Shown here: positions 11,257 to 21,500 of the stretch, one piece after another
How the letters are laid out: each line of letters opens with the position of its first letter
How positions within the stretch are numbered: the first letter of the stretch is position 1
NCBI GenBank assembly: GCA_027924645.1
Contig: BSBN01001017.1
Span: 7,280,501-7,344,500 of the forward strand
Origin: Cunninghamia lanceolata
Lineage: Eukaryota > Streptophyta > Pinopsida > Cupressales > Cupressaceae
DNA: 64,000 nt
Direction of reading: 5' to 3'
Position numbers and translations under genes: made by a program
The notes under the pieces: model-generated
Database searches by the model: none
What the model was told of the DNA's origin: nothing
What the model saw: only the letters and a program-made list of their open reading frames with translations

Positions 11257-11676
11257 CTATGTACAGTAGTTTAGGGTTTAGTCTGCATTTTGTGTTCGTT
11301 TGCATGCAGGTGTGCAGGATCGTCGTCGAAAGGTGTTGAGGACCCTAGCATGGGTATGTGCTAGGTCGAGTTGGTTGTTAGAGTCTGGAAAGTTGTCCAG
11401 GAAGCGGATCGGGTCACCTCAGGAGGTTCAGCGGATCGAAATTTGCTAAGGTTGGAAATTCGTCACAATGGCATCATCAGGATATTTCTGTGTATATCCT
11501 GCAGTTACTTCAGGCGTCATCCGAGTAAGTGGAGATGAGCATGATGCAATCGTTTGCATAAGGTGAATGTGTTTTGGGGTGATCATCATCAGGTGTTGCC
11601 GAGGAGGAGTGTATCGGCATAAGGTAGAAGATTGGGTTGATAAAACCATCGCGGGCCGATAATGTTAAGTTTGGCC

Positions 11677-11814
11677 GACAGCAGGATATTGAAGGAACTG
11701 CATGTGATGTCATCGTCATCAGGATAATCGTCATCAGGATATCGGGACAGTAGGATATTGAAGGAACTGCATGTGACGTCATCGTCATCAGGATAATCAT
11801 CATCAGGATATCGG
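11677..11814 (+). repeat. Two 69-bp tandem repeats in solo LTR
   Basis: Units 11677-11745 and 11746-11814 differ at few positions. Each holds TGA[CT]GTCATCGTCATCAGGAT. The second has the full palindrome TGACGTCA (11774-11781), a bZIP-type site; the first has TGATGTCA. Confidence 0.85.
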
Positions 11815-12188
11815 GGTGACGTAAGCATCGAAGGAAAGGTGCATGAGGTTGTCGTCATCAGGATATATGGAAGGAACCGGATGTTCTATATCCTGCTGAT
11901 GAACATGATGTTGAACATCATGATGATGAAGATAGAGGTTGGCGGTAAGATGAACAGTGATCGTCAGGAGGATGATTGCGCTTGCCGAATGTGATGATGC
12001 TGCCGATAGCTAGATATGATGATGCTGCTGACAGGCGAAAGGGTCGAAGGTTTGTCTGCAGGAGGATATCGGTCGGCAGAGAAAATATGATGATGCTGAC
12101 AGTGTTAAGGGAAATATGATGATGATGATGAAGGGTTGCGGACATACATGCTGTATGTCAAGGTTTTAGTGTAGGTACCTCTACATCA

Positions 12189-13056
12189 TGAACCCAGAGT
12201 TTATTCCATTAGACCTCAGAATGTTAGGATAGAAGAGGTCTTGATGTATGATTTTCATGATGATCATCCTCATGACGATAATGTTGAAATTTTGAAACCT
12301 GATCATGATCATGGAGATGAAACAGAAATAGATCATTTCAAGAGCTTTGAAATATATTTGTACAAGTAGGTAAGACACTATCAATTATTAAATATACCTG
12401 TTCATGACATTTTGATTGATGGTTGGTGTAGATTACATGATGAGGCACATTCTGAGAAAACTTGTGAAGCTTGCATCGACATGCTGGAGCTTGAGCAAAC
12501 ATGCAGGGAGTCATCATCACCATCAGAGGTAAGTTCCACATATAGTGATGATGATCATACTAATTCTTGTTCATCTTCTGCAGGAACCACAGGAGAGGTA
12601 ATAGATCATGCTGAGGATCATATCTTGAGAACAGAAGAAATTCTGGTATATGACCAGATAAATGTCAAGAAGAAAGAGAAGATCACCCCAGGGAGTGACT
12701 GTTTGATGGAGTTAGATTATGAGTTATCTGATGAAGATAGAGGCAGTAACCTGACCAGATTCAAGGAGTTTCTATCAGAGGAAATTAAAAAGATGATAGA
12801 ACAAGAGAGACCTCTATAGGATGCATTGACTGAAAAATGGTGTAGGTTGCATGAGGCACCTCACTCAGAAACAGCTTGTTCACTATGCCTACATCTCCTG
12901 AAGAGACATTCATTGCCTAGTCCAAAGGATCATCCTCCTGATGAGGAAAAGAAAGAAGAGTTATCAGCTTCACAAAAGGAAAGGAGGATGAAGTCTGAGA
13001 AAGCCAAAGTTCCTAAGTTAAAATAGATATCAGGTGGAGCAGCTGCCAGAGCTACA
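12189..13056 (+). pseudogene. pol: Element B polyprotein segment with two WC-H-H-C-C zinc motifs
   Basis: This lies between protease and the first RNase H. Two copies of a compact motif occur: WCRLHDEAHSEKTCEAC at 12424-12474 and WCRLHEAPHSETACSLC at 12838-12888. Both have the spacing C-x2-H-x4-H-x5-C-x2-C, which looks metal-binding. Element D has one copy (51156). Between them is an acidic, Ser-rich linker, and a Lys-rich stretch follows. TAG stops are near 12367, 12817 and 13024. I do not recognise this as a named Pfam family; RNA binding or structural roles are guesses. Confidence 0.7.
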
Positions 13057-13689
13057 AAGAAGAAGGAAGGCTTAGCTAAGCCTCCTACTGAAGATAAACC
13101 GTGGATCCTTAGATTTGATGGATCTAAGTCCAAACAAGGTGCTGGAGTAGGGATTGATCTCATTGATCCATCAGGAAAGTCCTACCTAGCAGCCTATAGA
13201 TTATAGTTCCCTTGCACCAACAATGTGACAGAGTATGAAGCTTTGATTCATGGGATGTTGTTTTCCCTTAAGAAGAAAGTAAAAAATTTGCATGTCTTTG
13301 GGGACTCAGAATTAATTGTCAGACAAGTAAGAGGAATTTACTCTTGCAACTATAAGAAATTGCCAAATTATAGACATAGAGTGTGGGATTTGATTGAAGA
13401 CTTTGATGCATTTAATATCACCCACGTACCTAGAGAATAGAACCACAGGGCAGATGCCTTAGCACAAGCTGCCAGTACATTAGAGCCCTTGTCCATATCA
13501 GGCCTAAAGAGGTTTTCAGTAGAGCTGGTATTAGTACCTTCAGTACCTGATAATGTTATTAATCTCCAGGTTTTTGATGATGATTAGCATATCCTATATT
13601 TCATCTCTAATAGAGACATATTTGATGCTCAGATCATAGATGAGAACAATATAGAAGAACATGTCTGGGAAGAGGAAGAAATATTAGAG
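13057..13689 (+). pseudogene. pol: Element B RVT_3-type RNase H placed before RT
   Basis: The domain shows the plant/archaeal-like RNase H pattern: RFDGSKSKQGAGVGI (Asp, about 13117), TEYEALIHGM (Glu, about 13231), VFGDSELIVRQV (Asp, about 13303) and ADALAQAA (Asp, about 13449), with NITHVPRE before the last. All four acidic positions are kept. In Tat/Ogre elements I know this extra RNase H after RT-RH, as in element E here. In B and D it lies between protease and RT. TAG stops interrupt at 13204, 13438 and 13585. Confidence 0.87.
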
Positions 13690-14790
13690 TTGCCTAGTAA
13701 TAAGATTCCTAAGGGAATGATTGAGCTAGAGAGAGATTTTGACCTGGATAACATGTTAAAACAGAAAGATCTTCCAAAAGCTGATGGAGAGCAATATTTA
13801 CAAGTGAATATTGGACAGAATGATGACAAGAGAAATGTCTTGATTGGTAAGGTTTGCACACCAGAAGAGTTAGAAGGAATAACTCAGGTCCTTAAAGATT
13901 ACATACATGTTATTGCATGGACCTATGACGAGTTGAAGACATATGACACATCAGTCATAACTCACACTATACCTCTCAAGCTAGATGCTAAACCTTTCAG
14001 ACAGAAGCAAAGGCCTATCAATGCTTTGTTTGAACCAATAATTTTTGAGCAGGTCAAGAAATTGTTGAATGCCAGGATTATATTTCCTGTGAGACACTCC
14101 ACCTGGGTGGCCAATCTTGTCCCAGTGAGAAAGAAGAATGGAGACATCAGACTATGTGTAGACTTCAAGAACCTGAATAGAACATCAGAGAAGGATAATT
14201 ATCCTTTACCCTCTTTAGATGAAGTTCTACAGATTGTAAATGGAGCAAAAATGATGTCATTCCTGGATGGTTTTTCTAGTTATAACCAGGTCATGGTTGA
14301 CAAAATTGACAGACTGAAAACTACCTTCACCACAAAGTGGGGGATATTTGATTATAGACGTATGCCATTTGGGCTAATAAATGCTGGAGCAACATTCCAG
14401 TGAGCCATGGACATAGCCTTCAGAGGCTTAATAGGAAAATGCATAGTCATATACATGGATGACTTAACAGTGTTCTCTAAAGATAGAGGAAACCATGTAG
14501 CAGATCTCAGAAATGTATTGAAAAAATGTGAGGAATATGGAATATCATTGAACCCCAAGAAATGCATATTTGGGGTAACAACCGAAAAGTTGATGGGCCA
14601 CTTGATAACTGAAAATGGGATTATCATTGATCCTGACAGGGTGGAGTCCATTATGAAGTTACAACTTCCAAGAAGCAAGAAAGAGCTCAATTCTTACTTT
14701 GGTAAGATAAATTTTGTCAAGAAGTTCATCACTAGCTTTGCTGAAATAGTTAGACCTTTAAATGCTATGCTGAAGAAGGATGCAAAAATT
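13690..14790 (+). pseudogene. pol: Element B reverse transcriptase
   Basis: RT with PVRKKNGDIRLCVDFKNLN, LPSLDEVLQIVNGAKMMSFL, FSSYNQ, RMPFGLINAGATFQ and catalytic YMDD (14452-14463), then NPKKCIFGVT and LGHL-like thumb sequence. One TGA at 14401 splits it; D has a Gln-like codon at this place. Apart from this stop it is the best preserved part of the element. An N-terminal segment with IPKGMIELERDFDLDNML is shared with D. Confidence 0.93.
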
Positions 14791-15360
14791 GAGTGGACAT
14801 CAGAAGCTAGAGCAGCTTTTGAAGACATAAAGAAAGCTATTTCTGATGCTCCTATCCTCATCAGTCCAGACTACACCAGAGACTTCTATATTTATTCATT
14901 TGCTTTAGAACATACCTTTGCAGCAGTGCTAACTCAGAGAAATGAAGAAAAGGAAGAAAAACCAATCACCTTCATGAGTTGTCCTTTCAAAGATGCTGAA
15001 TTGAGATATGTAGATGTTGAAAGGCAAGCACTTGCTTTGGTTAGAGTAGTAAATAAATTCAGGCATTATATCTTGAGAAGCAAAGTGATTGCTGTGGTAC
15101 CTGACGCAACAGTGAAGATGTTGTTAAAGCAAAGTGAGCCTGGTGAAAAAAGGGCTAAGTGGATCATAGTCTTACAAGAGTATGACATGGAAATTACACC
15201 CATGAAATTGGTAAGAGGACAAGCTCTAAGCAAAATGATATCAGAGATTGATCTAAATATCACAAGTCAGCAGTATGTTATCAATGCTAAGGATAATGAA
15301 GAGTGGTATTTAGATATTAGGCATATCCTGATTACTGGTAGATGTCCTCCAAGACTATAG
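14791..15360 (+). pseudogene. pol: Element B Ty3-type RNase H, degenerate active site
   Basis: The domain follows RT in the normal place. The usual DAS is replaced by YIYSFALEHTFAAVL, so the first catalytic Asp is missing, while the rest of the fold (ELRYVDVERQALALV, FRHYILRSKVIAVVPDA, LVRGQALSKM) is recognisable. This fits replacement of its activity by the upstream RVT_3 RNase H, but that is inference. Confidence 0.82.
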
Positions 15361-16540
15361 GCTTCACAGAATAGAGCCTTGAAGATAAAATCCCAAAAGT
15401 ATATGATGAAAGGAGGAGTACTTTTCAAGAGGAATTATGAAGGAATATACTTGAGATGCTTAGAAAAGCTAGAAGCAAGCAAAGTTTTATCAGAGCTACA
15501 TGGCAAGTTTGGAACAGCCCATGGGTCATCCTTGGCCACTACACATGCTATCCTTAGAGCAGGATATTATTGGCCTACAATTTTCAAGAATACAGCTGAG
15601 CACATTAAATGTTGTCATGTATGTCAGGTTTCTACCAACAGAGAGAGATACGCTGCACAACCTTTGCAACCAGTGATGGAAGTGCGCCCATTTGCACAAT
15701 GGGGCATGGATTTCATAGGACCTATTAATCCTCCATCATCTTCAGGCCACAGTTATGTTTTAACAATTACTAATTATTGTACCAGGTGGACTGAAGTTGT
15801 CAGCAGCAAAACCTGTACTGCTGAAGATGTCATTAGATTTCTAGAAAGTAATATAGTCACCAGGTATGGGGTTCCCTATGCTCTGGTAAGTGATAATGGC
15901 TCTACTTTTACTTCAACCAAATTGTCAAGTTGCATACTAAAGTTCTCATCCAATTATTATCCCCAAGGGAATGGATTGGCAGAATCCACCAATAAAAATT
16001 TGTTGAATATCATAAAGAAGTTAGTAGACAAAAACCCTAGGGAGTGGAACACACTTCTAAAATATGCTTTATGGGTAGACAGAACCAGAAACAAGGCTAC
16101 ATTAGGAAACTCACCTTATCATTTAGTGTATGGGGTGGATCCCATCCTCCCTGTTAACCTAAAGATTCCTACCTTGCAATTTGCCCAAGAATACCTAGGC
16201 ATAGACAATAACCAAGAAGTCAGGTTGCTTCAGCTGATGCACCTGGAAGAGAAAAGAAGTCAAGCAATTGATCAATTTGCCAAACATTAGGCTATTGTCA
16301 AACGCTGGTTTGATAAAAGAGCCAAAGTTAAAGCCTTTAGGATATCTAATTTAGTCCTGATGTGGGATAAAGCCCATGAGAGGAAAGGAGACCATGGTAA
16401 GTTTGATAAATTATGGATAGGTCCCTTCCAAATTTCTGAGATATTAGGAGACAACACTTTTAGGCTTAAGAACTTGACAAGTGAGGATGTTCCATTACTA
16501 GTTAATGGATAGTTCCTCAAACATTATTTTCAATCTTGAG
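15361..16540 (+). pseudogene. pol: Element B integrase
   Basis: Zinc domain with LHGKFGTAHG..H and CCHVCQ (15500-15630), then the core with WGMDFIGP (Asp about 15709), SDNGSTFTS (Asp) and GNGLAES (Glu). A few residues between the second Asp and the Glu (FTSTKLSSCILKFS) appear missing relative to D. The C-terminal part has WDKAHERKGDHGKFDKLWIGPF and ends with TGA near 16538. TAG stops at 15358, 16288 and 16510. No chromodomain is seen. Confidence 0.88.
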
Positions 16541-18582
16541 TCAGCTTCATGATAGTCATGTGTATCATAGTGTATAGTTGTATAGTTGTTTGTACAGTGT
16601 TGCTTTGTTGTTTTTGTTTTGGTTTGCTGGTTGAGTGTTTGTTTTGGTTAGTCAAGATAATGTAGCTCATCACCCCAGAAAATAACTAAATTGTTAGGAT
16701 TCAAGTGATGTGGACACATTTATATATAGGTTATGACTCACTTTGAGGAAGTACTCATGATCAGGTCTATGATATCTTTTCATCAGGGTGCCCTTTTTAA
16801 CCAAAGTGATTTCTTCACAATGACCCACCTAACAGCCTTGGGTTTGTTGAACACACAAGTATAGGTGTTAAGTGAAAAATCTAAAGGGACTCCCTTGCTA
16901 CCAATGCAATCTCCAACCTAAAACAAGTGACCATACCTTGCATGCTGAGCTTACATGATGACATCAGATATATGAAGTATAAATATTGAAAAATCCAAAA
17001 ATAAAATAAAATTAGGCCATCTAAGTAACTCTACCGAGGCTATAGACGCCTGTTGGCAGTGGGGCTCTACTTAGGGGGATTGTATAGATAACCTTGTCAG
17101 GGCTATAGACGCTTGCTACCAGCAAGGCTCTATCCAGGTTGGCTATGAGGGATGATCTCCAACTATGTAGCTTAACATCAGTTACTCATGTTTTCAACTT
17201 GCTTTCAAGATGAGGATAATTAATCATTTGCACACTACTGATCCTTTGTTAGCATTGTTACCATGAGGACATTTTATCATTTAGAAAGATTATGATACTA
17301 ATGCTTAAAGAGAGTTAGAATGCTATGTTAGAATGTGTTCACATCACTTGAATCATTGGAATTTTGGTGTTTTCTTTGGTGGCATGTTGTTGTGTGGTTA
17401 CACAACACGCCCCATTTTGACTCAACAAAACACGGACCCAACTTTTTGTTTGGCTTGGCTTGTGTTTTCTGCTTGCTGGTGGTCTGGTAAAAGTAAGTCA
17501 GTATAGATGATTCTGCATAGAGGGGATTGGGTAAGTCATCATGATGAGGTTAGTTTTTCAAAGTTAATATTTCATGACAATAACCTCATGGTTGGACAGA
17601 TCACAAAATTCCATGCAGGTTTGCCTTTTGGATCACCCTGATATTCCTTAGAAAATGAGAGTTATGGTGAGTCAAAGTCCTGGTCAAACCTGATATTCCG
17701 AGGGGAGGATCATATTTCTTAATATCAGTCATCTTATAAAAGATCACCCCGATCTAATATTATCACCTGATAAAATCATTTGCTCCAAACATCTGGACAT
17801 CAACTTTATGTGATAGCAATATCTACCCGACAAACAACATCATATATTTTGTGAGGTTCATATTCCTAAATATCACCGGATATTTCAATATCACCCCGAT
17901 ATTTGAATATCAGCCTGTCACAAAGTATCATCCTGAACCAATATCCTGATGATGTCATCCAAACCCAGTAAACGAAGAAATAAACATGATGATGACGTTA
18001 CCATCCTTTTTACCTTGCGGAGGTATATTTCCAAGCATGACCCTTCCTACATAACATGACAATGACGTCATAGGGCCACAACGCTGAACTAAGTCATTAT
18101 CCTGATGACGTCATCCTGATATTTCGACAGGAGGTCATTTTAGTTTAGGGGATCATATTTGAACATCACTCGATATTTGAATATCATCCTATCCTGTAAA
18201 GATAACCCCTCGCCTTGCCACCATAACATTAAATGCACGTAGATGTGGTAGGTGGTTCCCATCGATTATGAACCTGATATATACACCTGGCGAGATCCTG
18301 AGTTGCCGTATAGGAAATCCATGATTTTAATCAATTCATCCCTAATTATCAGTAGAATTAAGAGGATAAACACATCAGGTAAGTAATTGAAACCCTCTTG
18401 TTGTCATGTTCTGCATATCCAGGTATCATGGTGTTTTTTGGTTTGAAGTTCTAAATTATGCATATTAGGATAAATGAGATATTAAAAGAGTATAATATGC
18501 ATGATGAATAATGAAGATATGACGTATGTGCATGCTTGTAAGATATCAATTGTAAGACCAATTTTGTTAATTGCAGGCATCC
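16541..18582 (+). other. Noncoding region between pol and accessory ORF of B
   Basis: No coding capacity is seen in about 2 kb. It holds two 38-bp repeat units (17038-17138), many GATATTTGAATATCA-like and ATCACCCCGATAT motifs (17640-18190), and TGACGTCA palindromes near 18065 and 18120. It ends in a T-rich tract with TTAATTGCAG directly before the accessory ATG, which resembles a 3' splice site. Confidence 0.6.
17038..17138 (+). repeat. Duplicated hairpin motif downstream of B pol
   Basis: GGCTATAGACGC begins units at 17038 and 17101, 63 bases apart, each ending GGCTCTA..AGG. The second unit has the stem CTTGCT-ACC-AGCAAG. Position and duplication parallel the hairpin repeats after the G and H genes. 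Confidence 0.65.
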
Positions 18583-21500
18583 ATGGCGGATAAGCAGTTG
18601 GCTAAGTCAGAGGCAGAATTTCTAAAGCCCATGTTTACTCAACCCAAGGGTGTCCAGTTTAAATATGGTGCCATCATAGATACGCACCAAGGAAATACAA
18701 ATCTAGCTGCATGGTTGGCTAAAATGAGTGATGAAAAGAATAACAGCACCTTGCTGGATGTAGTCTTTGTAACTGGAATGTGGAATGTAGTTGGTTTCCC
18801 TTATTCCATGGAAACTTCTAAGCTGGTCATTGAATGTGGAAGAAACTATAACCCACAAACAAGGAAGGTAGAGAAGCATGGCAGAGTATATGCTGATTTG
18901 TCTATCAAAGGTCTTGCTGTTACATTCAGTTTGCCAATGGGCAAGAAGGTTGCCAACATAATTTGAAGAAATCAGAAGCAGAATATAAGAATAACAAGAA
19001 GACTGCTAGGAAGAAAATGTACCAATGGATGGCGAAGAATAGTCCTTATCCTTCAGCAGCTAAACTTCCAGTACACTTATATAAATTTGACTTTAACAAT
19101 GAATACTAGTACATGATAGCCCTGCTCAACAGAGTGACAGGCCAGCCTGATGCTGAAAGTTTTAAGGACTAGATGTATGCAGTCATCTTGATGTACCTTT
19201 ACACAGACAACAAGCCAATGTGGGCTAAGATGATAAGTGATGCTCTAGATGAGCAGCTGATGAACCTAGGAGGTCCAGATTGTTCCTTCTACATGATCTC
19301 ATACATAGTTTATTCATGTGCCTACAAGGGTACATTTGATGCAATTACTACACTTGGGAGAATTGGTGCCACAACAAATGATGTACATATATGGGATCAC
19401 CATCCCCAGCTGCAAAAAGCAAATTACCTCCAAGATTACAAACTAGTGAATGATGCATTCTCTATGCATCTAGTAAAAATAATAAAGGAGGATAGAACTA
19501 AAAGACTAAGCATGGAAGCTCAAGAAGTGATATACAGGCATGGAACCTGGTTTATTTAATTTGCAACTTTCTCTTACATCAGAATTGAAGGCTTTGAGGA
19601 AGAGCCTCTCATGCTCCCAAGATACCCTACAGATGCCGTTGTCTTGATGGAATTTTTAAGACAAATTTCCACAATACTGAGTGCTTACAAAGCTAACAAC
19701 AAACTTCCACCAGTATTGTTTCCAGTTACAATGGGCTGGTATATGTGCCCAAATTCTGAGAATATTAAGAAGGCCATAGCTGGTCTAACTATGATGAATT
19801 TCCAGCCATTTCCATTGACAAGATCATATGATCCATATGGGAGGATGCAGAGGATCATGGGGAAGCCCATCCATCGAAGACATCTTGAAGACTTCTAGGC
19901 AGATTGTGAAGATGAAGCTAAACCTAGAAGAAGAAGATAGCAAAGGCTTACACTCAACCAGGTCAAGACCTTTGATTGCATTTCCATCCCCACACAATTG
20001 AAGAAAGATGATTGGAAGATAATGGCTGATGAATATGAGGAGAAAAAGGTATATAATGATACCATCTCAGCACCGGATCTCACCATGCAGGAGGACATCT
20101 CCTTGGATCCATTTATAAGCGGGACATTGCAGCTGACCCAAACATGGGTCAATGACCAGATAAATACAATGAAGAAAAGAGGTGTTGTCATCACGGTGGA
20201 CAATAAGAAGAAAAGACAGGAAATTTCTGAAGATGAATATGATGATTTCTTGAATGAGAAGAGGAAGTCTAAAAGAGAGAGAGTACCACCTCCTAAGAAA
20301 AGCAAGAGACCTCCAAGAGGTAAGAAAATTGATGCTGAACCAAAAGGGGTCATAATTGAAAGAGTGATAATGCCAACTAAAGATGCATCAGTATCAAGAC
20401 GGGCACTAGCATCATCAACATCAGTTCAGGCATTAGCATCATTAGCACCACCTCCAATGGATAAGAAAAAAACTAAAAAGATCCAGAGGCCACCTACAAA
20501 ACCTACTGAAACATATGAGGAGGGTCAAGCCTCACATAAGCAAATAGAAGAGGATATTCCTCTTGATGAGGAGTTGGAAGAGGAAGAAGAAAATGTTGAA
20601 CCCCTCTCTAGAAAAAGAAAAGCACCTCAGGTGATAGCAACTACACCTAAGAAACCAAGAACTTTAATGAGAGGTGAAATAAAACAAACCCCTATAATGC
20701 TAAAAGGGGTAGGTGGAGAAGTACTCAATAGGGAATTGTAGCATAATATTCCACTTCCCACCATAGTAAAGTTTAAAACTGAACAAGCAGAAGAACAAAT
20801 GAAAGAACCCTCTAAGGCAGTTCAAAGTGGTCTAGTCTCATTAGATGAGATAGTTAACTTATCTAATGATGAGGTGATGAAGGATGTAGCTTCACAAAGA
20901 ATGGAAACCCTTGTTGCTGGGCCCCAGGTAACTCCACAGGGGACTCCATCAGTCCAGGCAGTATTATGGGACATAAAGCAAATAGAATCAGAAAAGGAAA
21001 AAAGCCCAGAAAACATTGCACAACAAATAGGGCTGGATGCCTTAGTTGATCAGGTGACAAGTCTTGTAGCTATAGATTTGATATCTGTAGAGGATATAAA
21101 TCCTAAGGATATGGTAGGTGCACCTGAGAAAGTAGAGAATATTGAAGAACTTAAACAGAAAGAAGTGGAAAGCAAAGCTCTAGGTGTGGGTTAGCAACAA
21201 CAGGATGCATCAGCTGAGCCCAAAGCAATAGAATTCCCACCAAAGGAAAAAGAAGATAAAGACATATTAGGTCCTGACAACCATAAGGCTCAAGAGGTAA
21301 TTAACACAAGTTTAGAGCTGATTATAGCTACAGATTAGGTGGACGAGCCTAAGATAAATAAAATAACATCCACAGATACTAACATACCTCACGAAAAGGA
21401 AAATGCTAAAGTGGATGAGATACCCATGGAGGAAGTAAAAGATCAGGATCATGATAAACATGCAGATGATTAGCAGGATCACCTTCTAGAAAAGGAAATT

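Larger units (their letters stand above)
10793..12188 (+). repeat. Solo LTR of the A family in element B
   Basis: 1,396 bp starting TGGTGCAGGAGCACC and ending CTCTACATCA, the same termini as the LTRs of element A. It is flanked by a perfect 5-bp duplication, TGAAC at 10788-10792 and 12189-12193. No internal region is present, so it arose by LTR-LTR recombination after insertion. It holds a double CCCAGCCGCT palindrome (10975-11011), a TATA-like CTATTTATG near 11036, AATAAA at 11133 and the U5 hairpin. Confidence 0.95.

Noticed and set aside
11677..12145. Overlapping minus-strand ORFs rich in Asp, His and Ser across the solo LTR
   Set aside because: They come from ATC/GATGATG repeats in noncoding LTR DNA and have no conserved counterpart.
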